Shown in pieces: positions 1 through 7,124 of a DNA stretch of 14,889 nt. The position numbers and the translations under genes are program-made. Numbering within the stretch: the first letter of the stretch is position 1; each line of letters opens with the position of its first letter. The notes under the pieces are model-generated. The model was not told the DNA's origin and ran no database searches. It saw only the letters and a program-made list of their open reading frames with translations. The stretch spans positions 1-14,889 of the forward strand of contig CALCPT010000645.1 of the NCBI GenBank assembly GCA_937897265.1. Direction: 5' to 3'. This stretch comes from an uncultured Alcaligenaceae bacterium (GTDB lineage: Bacteria; Pseudomonadota; Gammaproteobacteria; Burkholderiales; Burkholderiaceae_B).

Positions 1-129
1 GGCACGAACATGTGGGTCGACCCGAAGAACGACGTCTTCATGGTCTGGATGATCCAGGACCGCGCGCTCCTCGGCGAATACCAGAAGAAGAACCGCGCCT
101 GGATCTACGACGCCAAGTACAACATCTTC
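1..129 (+). pseudogene. Possible C-terminal fragment of a beta-lactamase-family serine hydrolase
   Basis: Reading frame 1 is open from the first base and begins GTNMWVDPKNDVFMVWMIQ, followed by a basic and aromatic stretch ending near YDAKYN. A G-T-x-x-W-x-D-P-K core followed by a short hydrophobic strand and Q resembles the end of class C beta-lactamase/esterase-type serine hydrolases, where this strand closes the fold. The N-terminus lies outside the window. The similarity fades after about residue 43, where the frame runs into alanine- and proline-rich translation with no stop, which suggests that the true end was lost at a junction around 120-160. The stretch is GC-rich like the rest of 1-620 and unlike the remainder of the window. 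The family call is tentative because only about 40 residues are visible. Confidence 0.35.
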
Positions 130-272
130 GCCCCGCCCGCCGTCGCCGCCCCCGCGCCTGCTTGCAAGGCGGCTTCGGCCACGCGGCACAGCCCCTCGGC
201 AATGTCGAGCGGATCGCCGTGCCCCTCGATCAGCTGCACACCCAGCGCAAAGCGGGCATCGACTACATCGGC
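130..272 (-). other. Unassigned GC-rich tail of the chimeric minus-strand reading frame
   Basis: The minus-strand frame that carries the methyltransferase core stays open through this stretch to a stop at 105-107. It encodes a segment containing ARFALGVQLIEGHGDPLDIA and then an alanine/glycine-rich end. A type I HsdM would be expected to continue after NPPFN and the KARLVND stretch with a proline/glycine-rich region and an N-A-N-Y/F-x-W-type motif. That is absent, so this is probably a third, unrelated fragment joined at about 273. I do not recognise the protein it came from. The plus-strand frames here look like translation shadows. Confidence 0.35.
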
Positions 273-602
273 GTCATTCACCAGCCGCGCCTTGTCCACC
301 TCGGACTGGTTGAACGGCGGGTTGGCCATGGTGAAGTCGAAGCGGCCGACCACCTTGTGCGGGTCTTCGTAGTAGGTGTTGGCCTCGCGCACGTCGCCCG
401 ACAGGCCGTGCACCGCCAGGTTCATCTTGGCCAGCTTGACGGTGTCGCTGGCCTTCTCGGTGCCGAACACCGTCAGCTCGCGGGTGGCGTTCTTCTGGTG
501 GCGCTGCACGAAGGCGGCCGACTGCACGAACATGCCGCCCGAGCCGCAGGCGGGGTCGAAGATGCGGCCGTGGAAGGGCTGCAGGATCTCGACGATCAGC
601 CG
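273..602 (-). pseudogene. Internal fragment of a type I restriction-modification DNA methyltransferase (HsdM)
   Basis: HsdM transfers a methyl group from S-adenosylmethionine to adenine N6 as part of a type I restriction-modification complex. The visible core has motif I (FDPACGSGGMFV, AdoMet binding) and, about 70 residues later, motif IV (ANPPFN, catalytic), with the family-typical linker FGTEKASDTVKLAKMNLAVH between them. Both ends are missing: upstream, the frame runs directly into a DctP-type secretory protein, and downstream it loses similarity after KARLVND. The N-terminal helical domain, the C-terminal part and any hsdS or hsdR partners are absent. This is a fragment of about 100 residues of a protein that normally has 500 or more. 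Its GC content is far above that of the genes to the right. It most likely entered by mis-assembly; a real recombination event is less likely. Confidence 0.8.
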
Positions 603-782
603 CCCGCCCGACATCGCGTTCACCTGCTTTGCAAAATACAAAGAGTTTAGGTAAATCAAACTTGAGGGAGGAAACCCAGATTGAATCCGTAGTTTTGTTT
701 GAGCTTGCGACTCAGACGAAAATAGGACCGTCGATACGAACAATGTTGCGATTGCTAAAGAGAAAAGTCGATAAAGCTTCAT
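582..782 (-). pseudogene. N-terminal fragment of a DctP-like TRAP transporter solute receptor
   Basis: DctP-type proteins are periplasmic receptors that pass carboxylates to DctQM-type TRAP permeases. The ATG at 782 is chosen because AGGAGA lies five bases upstream (788-793) and a good signal peptide follows at once: a short basic start (MKLYR), a hydrophobic core and an SQA-Q cleavage site near residue 27. The mature start TKLRIQSGFPPSS and the later AMSGGRLIVEIL fit the first 60 or so residues of DctP. After LIVEIL the frame becomes HsdM sequence, so about 80% of the receptor is missing. Codon composition shifts to GC-rich near 625, slightly before the protein similarity changes. The gene lies downstream of the tartrate dehydratase-like gene on the same strand, separated by about 220 bases, and may have its own promoter. 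No DctQ or DctM gene is visible. Confidence 0.7.
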
Positions 783-800
783 GCGTGTCTCCTGATGATC

Positions 801-829
801 GGTATACGAGTCAATACCCAAGCCATCAA
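801..829 (-). promoter_or_regulatory. Candidate sigma-70 promoter for the DctP-like receptor gene
   Basis: On the minus strand, TTGATG (824-829) and TATACC (801-806) are separated by exactly 17 bases, each matching the -35 and -10 consensus at four of six positions. Transcription would begin about a dozen bases before the start codon, leaving just enough leader for the AGGAGA ribosome-binding site at 788-793. The remainder of 783-1003 contains no gene. It has an AT-rich stretch near 880 and a weak inverted repeat AGTCA-N8-TGACT around 947-964, which could act as a poor terminator for the gene on the right. Confidence 0.35.
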
Positions 830-1003
830 CTGATGACTCGCGCAAATGATTGTTTTTTTGAATCAAACAGCAACTAGCTTTTTTATTTACAACAGTTCTT
901 GCATTGATATGGTGATTGTTGTCTCGCCCTGTTGTACTAGAAAATTAGTCATCCTCTAGTGACTTTCATCATGCTACGGAACAGCACTCTGATCGATAGG
1001 GGT

Positions 1004-2167
1004 TTACCCGAAAATCGTCGCAAACTCAGCTATCAAATTTGTTTTCTCTTCAAAGCCAAAGCCAGCGGCGTCTGAGACCTTCACCGTGCCTTGCTCAATC
1101 GTGGTGTTGTCACCAAAGCCGCCCATGGGTTGAAAAATTCCTGGATAGACCTCACAACCACCGAGCCCAAGTCCGGCAACCACATGCAGGCCCAGCAATT
1201 GGCCGCTGTGGGGATAGCAGAACTTTCGATCGAAGCCGCGGCTTTCTAATTCGGTCAGCATGCGAGCGTATTCAGTCACGCCGTAACACAGGCCGGGATC
1301 CATTTGAAAAATGTCAAGCGCAGGGCGAGTACCGCCAAACAGCGCAAGATTTTTAACGTCTTGACGCGAGAATAGATTTTCGCCCGTAGCGAGTGCGCCT
1401 TTATATTCATTGGCGAGTAATGCGTTCAGTTCAAAATCCAACGGATCACCTGCCTCTTCGTACCATAGCAAGTCGTAGCCCTGCATCGCGTCACCATAGG
1501 CAATGGCTTGCTCTAGGCTAAAGCGGCCATTGGCATCGACGGCAAGTTTTTGACCTGCGCCCGCAATCGTCAAGGCTCGTTCAATGCGTTGCATATCCTC
1601 GGCAAGCGGGGCGCCGCCAATCTTCATTTTGAAACGATCAAAGCCTAGATCACGATAGCCGCTTAATTCACTTTCAAGGCGGCCAGCCTGTTCGCCGGGA
1701 TAGTAATACCCACCCGCAGCATAAACAGAGACCTCGGGCGAATAATGCGTGCGATCAAAATGCCGTGCAATCAACGCACTGACCGGTTCGTCATTGAGCT
1801 TTGCATTCAAATCCCACACGGCTAACTCTAAAGCACTTGCCGCGTGCGCCCGATCACCATGACCACCAGGCTTTTCATTTTGCATGGCACAAGCTAAGAC
1901 TTTTTCAGCACTGAGTTGACCGTTGTCTTGCAACAAGCTCTCGGGTTTGGCTTCCAATAGCCTAGGCGCCATACGCTGCGCGATAATGTCACTTTGCGCA
2001 TAGCGACCGATCGAATTGAACGACAGGCCCACAACGGGTTTACCGTTTCGAACCTGATCAGTCACCAACGCAATCAAAGACACCGTATGCGTCGAAAAAT
2101 TAATGACTGCGTTTGAAACGTTACTTTTTAACGGGACTGATTTTTCTAGAACTTTTGTGATCTTCAA
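1004..2167 (-). CDS. tarD: D-tartrate dehydratase-like enolase-superfamily enzyme
   Basis: D-tartrate dehydratase removes water from D-tartrate to give oxaloacetate with Mg2+. From the TTG at 2167 the protein has 387 residues, close to the roughly 390 of the characterised TarD. Visible active-site residues are the KMKIGG motif (K180, K182), metal ligands D211 (VDANGRF), E237 (YEEAGDP) and E263 (TGENLFS), and H320 (YPHSGQ). EKPGGHG and YAAGGYYYPG are also typical of this branch. The TTG is preferred over a GTG at 2218 because family similarity begins there and GAAGG precedes it at good spacing; the GTG has no clear ribosome-binding site. The usual PHGGH reads PHSGQ here, so the first His is kept and the second lost, and the true substrate may be another acid sugar. 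It is the last intact gene of the minus-strand block, about 80 bases after the alcohol dehydrogenase. Confidence 0.85.
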   Translation of the reverse strand: MKITKVLEKSVPLKSNVSNAVINFSTHTVSLIALVTDQVRNGKPVVGLSFNSIGRYAQSDIIAQRMAPRLLEAKPESLLQDNGQLSAEKVLACAMQNEKPGGHGDRAHAASALELAVWDLNAKLNDEPVSALIARHFDRTHYSPEVSVYAAGGYYYPGEQAGRLESELSGYRDLGFDRFKMKIGGAPLAEDMQRIERALTIAGAGQKLAVDANGRFSLEQAIAYGDAMQGYDLLWYEEAGDPLDFELNALLANEYKGALATGENLFSRQDVKNLALFGGTRPALDIFQMDPGLCYGVTEYARMLTELESRGFDRKFCYPHSGQLLGLHVVAGLGLGGCEVYPGIFQPMGGFGDNTTIEQGTVKVSDAAGFGFEEKTNLIAEFATIFG

Positions 2168-2246
2168 ACGATACCTTCGCGCAATATTCAAGACCCCGCT
2201 ACGACGACCCAAACCCACTTATAGGATTCAGGTCGCTATGCTCTTT

Positions 2247-3296
2247 TTACATCAAGAATACGCCCTTGCCAGTGGTCTGTTTATCAAACAGTTGATACGC
2301 TTTTTCGGCATCAGCAAGTGTCCATCTGTCTGTAAACAAGCTATCGACATCAATCTTGCGATCAGCAATAAAACGCGCGCAATCTGCTTGACCATTGGTT
2401 GAAAATGTCCAAGAGCCAATCAGGGTGACTTGACGGCGAAGCATGTCGGGACTCACATCCAATGAAACGGTGCCGCCCTCTCCTACAAAGCAAGCTTTAC
2501 CCCAAGTACGTACACATTGCACAGCTTGCTTACGGGCCTCAGGTGACGAAGACGCATCGAGAGAAGCGTGCGCCCCCAAACCGCGCGTCAACTGACGAAT
2601 GGCAGCCACAACATCGGTATTTGAAGGGTTAATGACGTCGCTTGCTCCAAACGCTTTAGCGCGCGCCAGACGCTCTTCGCTGACGTCCAAAGCAATCACC
2701 CGAGCACCCATCGCTGCAGCGAGTTGCGTGGCGGATAAGCCGACAGGCCCTTGTCCAAAAATCGCAATCGTTTCGTCACCCGCTAAATCTAAGCGTTTGA
2801 GCGCGCCCCAAGCGGTGCCGGTGCCACAGGCAATCGCTGCGCCCGTTTCAAAAGATAGCTCAGATGGCAATTCAACGATTGTGCTCGCTGGGCATTTCAT
2901 GTACTTGGCGTGCGCACCATTACCGGTGGCGCCATACACCTCAGCCACACCATCCACACACAGCTGCATCCAACCCGTCGAGCAATGGGGGCACGCGCCA
3001 CAGCCACGATAGTGATGGCACATCGCACGCTGGCCAATATAAGCTTGTTTAGGATGAACATTCGAACCAACCGCCACGACCACACCACAGGGTTCGTGCC
3101 CAGCAATGACTGGATCGGCGTTAGCAAAGCCAAGCATCTTCATCGCCTCACCAGGTGCCGCACGATAAAACTTTAAATCGCTACCGCACATGCCCGAGGC
3201 TTTGATCTCTAGCACGACTTCATTGGGGCCCGGCGTTGGGTCTGCAAAGTCGCGCATTTCAATTTTTCGATCACCGACAAAAACGACACCTTTCAT
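2247..3296 (-). CDS. Zinc-dependent alcohol dehydrogenase (MDR superfamily)
   Basis: This cytoplasmic enzyme oxidises an alcohol to an aldehyde or ketone with NAD(P)+. The 349-residue length is normal for the family. Catalytic zinc ligands are C37 (GMCGSD) and H67 with E68 (AGHEPCG). The structural zinc site is C99, C102, C105 and C113. The Rossmann nucleotide site is GQGPVG at 181-186, with D204 at the end of the second strand, which favours NAD+. The ATG at 3296 is chosen because AAGGGGT lies just upstream and the fold begins at once; the open frame extends 30 residues further upstream but without family similarity. It sits between the aldehyde dehydrogenase (135 bases upstream) and the tartrate dehydratase-like gene, which suggests consecutive oxidation steps. 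The exact substrate cannot be read from the sequence; polyol, threonine-type and hydroxy-acid dehydrogenases share this architecture. Confidence 0.9.
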   Translation of the reverse strand: MKGVVFVGDRKIEMRDFADPTPGPNEVVLEIKASGMCGSDLKFYRAAPGEAMKMLGFANADPVIAGHEPCGVVVAVGSNVHPKQAYIGQRAMCHHYRGCGACPHCSTGWMQLCVDGVAEVYGATGNGAHAKYMKCPASTIVELPSELSFETGAAIACGTGTAWGALKRLDLAGDETIAIFGQGPVGLSATQLAAAMGARVIALDVSEERLARAKAFGASDVINPSNTDVVAAIRQLTRGLGAHASLDASSSPEARKQAVQCVRTWGKACFVGEGGTVSLDVSPDMLRRQVTLIGSWTFSTNGQADCARFIADRKIDVDSLFTDRWTLADAEKAYQLFDKQTTGKGVFLM

Positions 3297-3431
3297 GTTT
3301 GACCCCTTTTTTAATATTTGAATTGTCTCTGATAACTTTTTACTGGACTGTTTTTTACTGTTGTTGAATCGTGTGGCAAAGGTCACTACCTATAAACATC
3401 AGGCGCTGACCCTCTCATCGCTCGGAGGCGG

Positions 3432-4913
3432 TCAACGCAAAATAAATGGATTCGCAGGCGCGCCTTCAGCGTACGAAATCCAAACACTCTTGGTTTCGAG
3501 ATATTGCTGAATCGAGGCTAAACCGCTTTCGCGCCCAAGACCCGAATGTTTCATGCCGCCAAAGGGCATCATATAGCTGACCGCACGATACGTATTGACC
3601 CACACCGTTCCAGCCTTAAGAGCCGACGACATTCTCATGGCACGTCCAATATCGCTTGTCCAGATCCCTGCAGCCAAGCCGTAGATCGTATCGTTAGCCA
3701 TTTGGATGGCGTGAGCCTCATCCTCAAAGCCCATAATTGACAATACTGGGCCAAAGACTTCTTCGCGAGCGATACGCATTTGTGGATCGACATCAACAAA
3801 AATAGTCGGCTCAACAAACTGGCCGCCAGGCAAAGCGCTGTCAGTTGCAGGCCCACCGCCCAAGATACAACGAGCGCCCTCAGCCTTGGCAATATCGATG
3901 TAGTCTAGAATTTTTTTATACTGACCGGGCGTCGTCACAGGACCGATATTAGTATCGGGCAACATCGGATTACCTTTGCGTGCCGAAGCCCCAAGGGCTG
4001 CAACTTTTTTTGTGAACTCTTCACGAACCGAGTTTTGCACCAACAGGCGAGAGCCCGCAATACAGGTTTGACCGGTAGCAGCAAAAATCCCCGAGATCAC
4101 ACCTGCAGCCGCTTTATCTAAATCACAATCAGCAAAAACGATGTTGGGCGACTTGCCACCTAGCTCAAGCGAAACACGCTTCATCGACTGAGCAGCCTGC
4201 GCATAAATCTTTGCGCCCGTCACATCCGAACCCGTAAACGTAATCTTGGCGACTTGAGGATGATCGACTAAGGCAGAACCCGCCTCAGCACCATACCCTG
4301 TCACAACGTTGAACACACCATCCGGAAACCCAGCTTCTTTTGTCAACGCCGCGTATTCAAGCGTGGATACCGAAGCAAACTCAGAGGGCTTAATCACCAC
4401 TGCGCATCCTGCCGCGATAGCTGCCGCGCATTTCCATGCGATAAACAATAAAGGTGAATTCCAGGCCGTTAATACACCCACAACACCAACCGCCTCGTAG
4501 CGGGTAAACGCAAACATATCGGGCTTATCGATTGGCATCACTGCGCCTTCGATCTTGTCTGCTAAGCCGCCGTAATAGCGAAACCATTCGGGGTGATAGT
4601 TCACCTGCCCGCGCATTTCGGCCATCAGCTTGCCGTTATCACGCACCTCGATTTCTGCCAAGCGCTCAGCGTGCTTTGTGACCAAATCAGCTAAGCGAAT
4701 CATCAATTTGCCGCGCTCAGTGGCGGTCATTTTTGCCCAAGGGCCTTCGCGCATCGCACGAGAGGCTGCGGCAACCGCACGATCAACGTCTTGCGCACAA
4801 CCGTGGGGGATTCGCGCCCAGGGTTTGCCTTCATACGGATCAATGCTATCGATCCATTTTTGACCAATGGGTTCAACGTATTGACCATCGATGTAATGAT
4901 TGTAGGTTTTCAT
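3432..4913 (-). CDS. NAD(P)-dependent aldehyde dehydrogenase
   Basis: The enzyme oxidises an aldehyde to the carboxylic acid through a cysteine thiohemiacetal. The 493-residue protein is full length for the classical ALDH family. Visible residues are N152 (TAWNSPL, oxyanion hole), K175 (VIKPSE, cofactor binding), the FTGSDVTG nucleotide loop near 226-233, E250 (SLELGGKSP, general base), C284 (GQTCIAGSR, nucleophile) and E385 (EEVFGPV). The ATG at 4913 is preceded by GAGG eight bases upstream, and the family-typical N-terminus (a Y-x-x-Y-I-D-G stretch) follows; the open frame reaches 5000 without further similarity. It lies between the hydrolase and the alcohol dehydrogenase on the same strand, so it probably uses the aldehyde made by the latter. 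Retention of both Glu residues points to a hydrolytic, not CoA-acylating, enzyme. Confidence 0.93.
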   Translation of the reverse strand: MKTYNHYIDGQYVEPIGQKWIDSIDPYEGKPWARIPHGCAQDVDRAVAAASRAMREGPWAKMTATERGKLMIRLADLVTKHAERLAEIEVRDNGKLMAEMRGQVNYHPEWFRYYGGLADKIEGAVMPIDKPDMFAFTRYEAVGVVGVLTAWNSPLLFIAWKCAAAIAAGCAVVIKPSEFASVSTLEYAALTKEAGFPDGVFNVVTGYGAEAGSALVDHPQVAKITFTGSDVTGAKIYAQAAQSMKRVSLELGGKSPNIVFADCDLDKAAAGVISGIFAATGQTCIAGSRLLVQNSVREEFTKKVAALGASARKGNPMLPDTNIGPVTTPGQYKKILDYIDIAKAEGARCILGGGPATDSALPGGQFVEPTIFVDVDPQMRIAREEVFGPVLSIMGFEDEAHAIQMANDTIYGLAAGIWTSDIGRAMRMSSALKAGTVWVNTYRAVSYMMPFGGMKHSGLGRESGLASIQQYLETKSVWISYAEGAPANPFILR

Positions 4914-5044
4914 CAGTTTGCCTCTTCTATATTTTGCAAAGCTATCGTTATCTTGTTTAACACCAATCGCGTGCAGTGCGGCACTAAAGAAATTATTCAC
5001 TCACTTGTCATTATCTTAATCAGTCAAGCTATCAAGACACAAGC

Positions 5045-5962
5045 TTATTGGAGCAAGGTAGCGACATCTTGCGCAATCGTTGTCATCGCTTGATCTGCAG
5101 TCTCGACAATGTTGTAAAGGCGAATAAAGCCGTGAGGCAACCCGGCGATGCGTCTTGTAATGACAGGGACACCCGCCGAAATTAATTTTTTGGCATAGAG
5201 CTCGCCATCATCACGCAACACGTCATACTCTGAGGTCAATACCACCGTGCGGGGTAAGCCTTCAATCTTCTGTTGCGCCATTGGTGAAATTTTTGGATCA
5301 CCATGAAGCGAGGCTGGCGCATAATGTTCAAAGAACCATTGCATGTCGCGCTTAGTTAGCTGCATACCATCGCTGTAGTTTTGATATGACTCGGTGTTGA
5401 AGTTATGGTCGGTGACTGGATAAATCAGCAATTGGCCTTTGATGGCCACACGACCTAACAACGAATGCGTTGCCACGGCAGCCAAATTGCCTCCTGCGCT
5501 ATCCCCGCCGACCAACAGGGGGACCGTGACGCCCACCAAGTTTTTCATGTGTTCAGACGCCCAAACAATTGCGTCTTCAGTGTCATTAATCCCTGCGGGG
5601 AAAGGATGCTCGGGCGCTAAGCGATAGTCGGGTAGCAGCACTGCGCACTGACTGCGCTTGGCTAACGCGCGCGCCATCGCGTCAAAGTCGTCGATGGTAC
5701 CGATGACCCAGCCGCCCCCGTGCAGGTAAACAATCAGCCCCTTCACCTCAGTGCCAGGCATAAAAAGTCTTGCGACCATTGAGCCCGCACGCGTCGGGAT
5801 TGTTAAATCTTTAACTTGATGAATATCTGGACCTTTACCAAGCGCTGCTCGCGTGGCTGCGGTCATATCTCTGGCATCTTGTGGAGAGCCGGCCGATAAC
5901 GCAGGGCGGCCCGCTGCGGCCATCTTGGCGAATAGTTGAGCGATCGTTGTATCTAAAGGCAT
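5045..5962 (-). CDS. Alpha/beta hydrolase, hormone-sensitive-lipase family (esterase or lactonase)
   Basis: The 305-residue protein belongs to the HSL family of carboxylesterases. It has the oxyanion-hole motif HGGGW at 81-85, the nucleophile elbow GDSAGG with S155, D247 in EYDVLRDDGE and H277 in PHGF, so the Ser-Asp-His triad is complete. PDYRLAPEHPFPA at 111-123 is a further family hallmark. No signal peptide is present, so it should act in the cytoplasm. The ATG at 5962 fits the usual N-terminal cap helix, with a modest GAGAG upstream. It is the second gene of the minus-strand block, after the Bug receptor and before the two dehydrogenases, which suggests that it opens an imported or internally made ester or lactone to give a hydroxy acid. 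Ring-opening lactone hydrolases of cyclic-ketone pathways are the same kind of enzyme, but ordinary ester cleavage is equally possible. Confidence 0.88.
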   Translation of the reverse strand: MPLDTTIAQLFAKMAAAGRPALSAGSPQDARDMTAATRAALGKGPDIHQVKDLTIPTRAGSMVARLFMPGTEVKGLIVYLHGGGWVIGTIDDFDAMARALAKRSQCAVLLPDYRLAPEHPFPAGINDTEDAIVWASEHMKNLVGVTVPLLVGGDSAGGNLAAVATHSLLGRVAIKGQLLIYPVTDHNFNTESYQNYSDGMQLTKRDMQWFFEHYAPASLHGDPKISPMAQQKIEGLPRTVVLTSEYDVLRDDGELYAKKLISAGVPVITRRIAGLPHGFIRLYNIVETADQAMTTIAQDVATLLQ

Positions 5963-6027
5963 AGCGTGGCTCTCACTGTCATCACGAACTTCAAATTATG
6001 GGTATCGGGTTACCCGCTCGGCAGATT

Positions 6028-6041
6028 GGGCGTAGTCGCCC
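6028..6041. repeat. Short hairpin flanked by a 7-base direct repeat
   Basis: GGGCG-TAGT-CGCCC forms a five-base-pair perfect stem, and GCAGATT occurs at 6021-6027 and again at 6043-6049. It lies in the 116-base gap between the Bug receptor and the hydrolase. A second small inverted repeat (GGGTA/TACCC) lies near 6000-6015. There is no T-run, so this is not a convincing intrinsic terminator. It could be an mRNA processing or stability element that sets receptor expression apart from the enzymes, but this is speculative. Confidence 0.3.
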
Positions 6042-6078
6042 TGCAGATTAGGATATGGCCTGAAACGCGCCCCCGACA

Positions 6079-7059
6079 CTACTCCGGTTTAATCCCAGCA
6101 TCTTTAGCAACTTTGCCCCAACGAACTTGTTCTTTTTGAATGTAGTCAGCAAATTGCTCGGGTGTCCAAGGCGTTGGTACAGCACTGAACTGGGCAAACT
6201 TTTCAGCGATCTCACTCGAGGCCAAGACTTTATTCATCGCCGCATTGATCTTTTTAATGATCTCTTTAGGGGTGCCGGCGGGTACCAAAATGCCCTGCCA
6301 TGAACTGATGTCAACGCCAGAGTAGCCCGACTCGTTCACTGTCGGAATGTTAGGCGCAACCTTTGAACGCTCGGGCGTTGTAATTGCCAGACCACGCACC
6401 TTACCCGAGGCCACTTGCGGATACACGCTCGAAAACGGATCAAACAAGACCTGAATCTGCCCACCCATTAAATCGGTGACTGCCGGTGCACTGCCCTTGT
6501 AGGGGATGTGGTTCATCTTGATACCGGAAAGCCCAGAAAAAAACTCAACCGCCAGGTGGATTGAAGTCCCTGCAGTCCCGTAGTTGAGTTTGCCTGGGTT
6601 GGCTTTAGCGTAGGACACTAACTCGGCGAGGCTCGCGACCGGTACGGCTGGATTCACAGCAATCAACAAAGGCTGCACTGACACCATACCGACTGGGTCA
6701 AAACTTTTTAAAGGGTCGTAATTGAGTTTTGCCATCGTCCACTGGTTGATCGCCATCGTGCTGATGTTACCCATCACCCAGGTATACCCATCGGCAGGGC
6801 TACGTGCGACCGCCTCAGCACCGATCGCTCCACTGGCACCAGCACGATTTTCAGCAACAACCGTTTGACCGAGCTCATCAGTCAGCTTAGCGGCCATCGT
6901 TCTGGCAACAATATCCGTCACACCAGCCGGTGGAAATGGGATCACCATTTTGATGCTGCGCTCGGGGTAAGACTGCGCCTGCGCGGCAAACCCACCTAAA
7001 ACGAATGCGACTAAGGCCGCGTGCTTGAATACAAGTTTGCCAATCGTTGCGATATGCAT
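6079..7059 (-). CDS. Bug/TctC-family periplasmic solute-binding receptor (first of three)
   Basis: Bug proteins are high-affinity periplasmic receptors, typically for carboxylates, that can feed TctAB membrane subunits of tripartite tricarboxylate transporters. The 326-residue protein has a signal peptide ending in AQA-Q near residue 28, then YPERSIKMVIPFPPAGVTD, the family N-terminal signature with A45 where Gly is usual and D49 at the loop. Further hallmarks are ENRAGASGAIGAEAVA, NPGKLNYGTAG, MNHIPYKGSAPA and VPAGTP. The ATG at 7059 is preceded by GAGACA. It is the first gene of the minus-strand catabolic block, which suggests that it recognises the substrate handled by the hydrolase and dehydrogenases. 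No TctA or TctB genes occur in the window, so the membrane partner must be encoded elsewhere. The ligand cannot be predicted from sequence. Confidence 0.93.
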   Translation of the reverse strand: MHIATIGKLVFKHAALVAFVLGGFAAQAQSYPERSIKMVIPFPPAGVTDIVARTMAAKLTDELGQTVVAENRAGASGAIGAEAVARSPADGYTWVMGNISTMAINQWTMAKLNYDPLKSFDPVGMVSVQPLLIAVNPAVPVASLAELVSYAKANPGKLNYGTAGTSIHLAVEFFSGLSGIKMNHIPYKGSAPAVTDLMGGQIQVLFDPFSSVYPQVASGKVRGLAITTPERSKVAPNIPTVNESGYSGVDISSWQGILVPAGTPKEIIKKINAAMNKVLASSEIAEKFAQFSAVPTPWTPEQFADYIQKEQVRWGKVAKDAGIKPE

Positions 7060-7093
7060 GCTGTTGTCTCAATTATTTTTTATATTGACTGTG

Positions 7094-7122
7094 ATGCTAC
7101 CGAACAATGCTCGGTCGTTCAA
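7094..7122 (-). promoter_or_regulatory. Candidate promoter with internal inverted repeat, upstream of the catabolic block
   Basis: On the minus strand TTGAAC (7117-7122) and TAGCAT (7094-7099) are spaced by 17 bases, four of six consensus matches each, about 35 bases before the ATG of the Bug receptor. An inverted repeat, ACCGA (7099-7103) and TCGGT (7111-7115) separated by seven bases, lies between the two hexamers, where a repressor or activator could bind. The element abuts the stop codon of the upstream hypothetical gene. Alternatively, the inverted repeat could be a weak terminator for that gene, although no T-run follows. Confidence 0.4.
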
Positions 7123-7124
7123 GG

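Noticed and set aside
273..602. A restriction-modification or phage-defence system
   Set aside because: Only about 100 residues of HsdM are present, with no hsdS, hsdR or intact ends, in a stretch that is probably mis-assembled.
12..654. Long plus-strand frames opposite the HsdM fragment
   Set aside because: GC-rich DNA keeps antisense frames open; the minus strand carries the clear methyltransferase motifs, and the plus translations show none.
4914..5044. N-terminal extension of the aldehyde dehydrogenase to 5000
   Set aside because: The extra residues are outside the family and the ATG at 4913 has a good ribosome-binding site.
6000..6049. Intrinsic terminator after the first Bug receptor
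   Set aside because: The hairpins are only five base pairs and no T-run follows on the minus strand, so read-through into the hydrolase gene is more likely.
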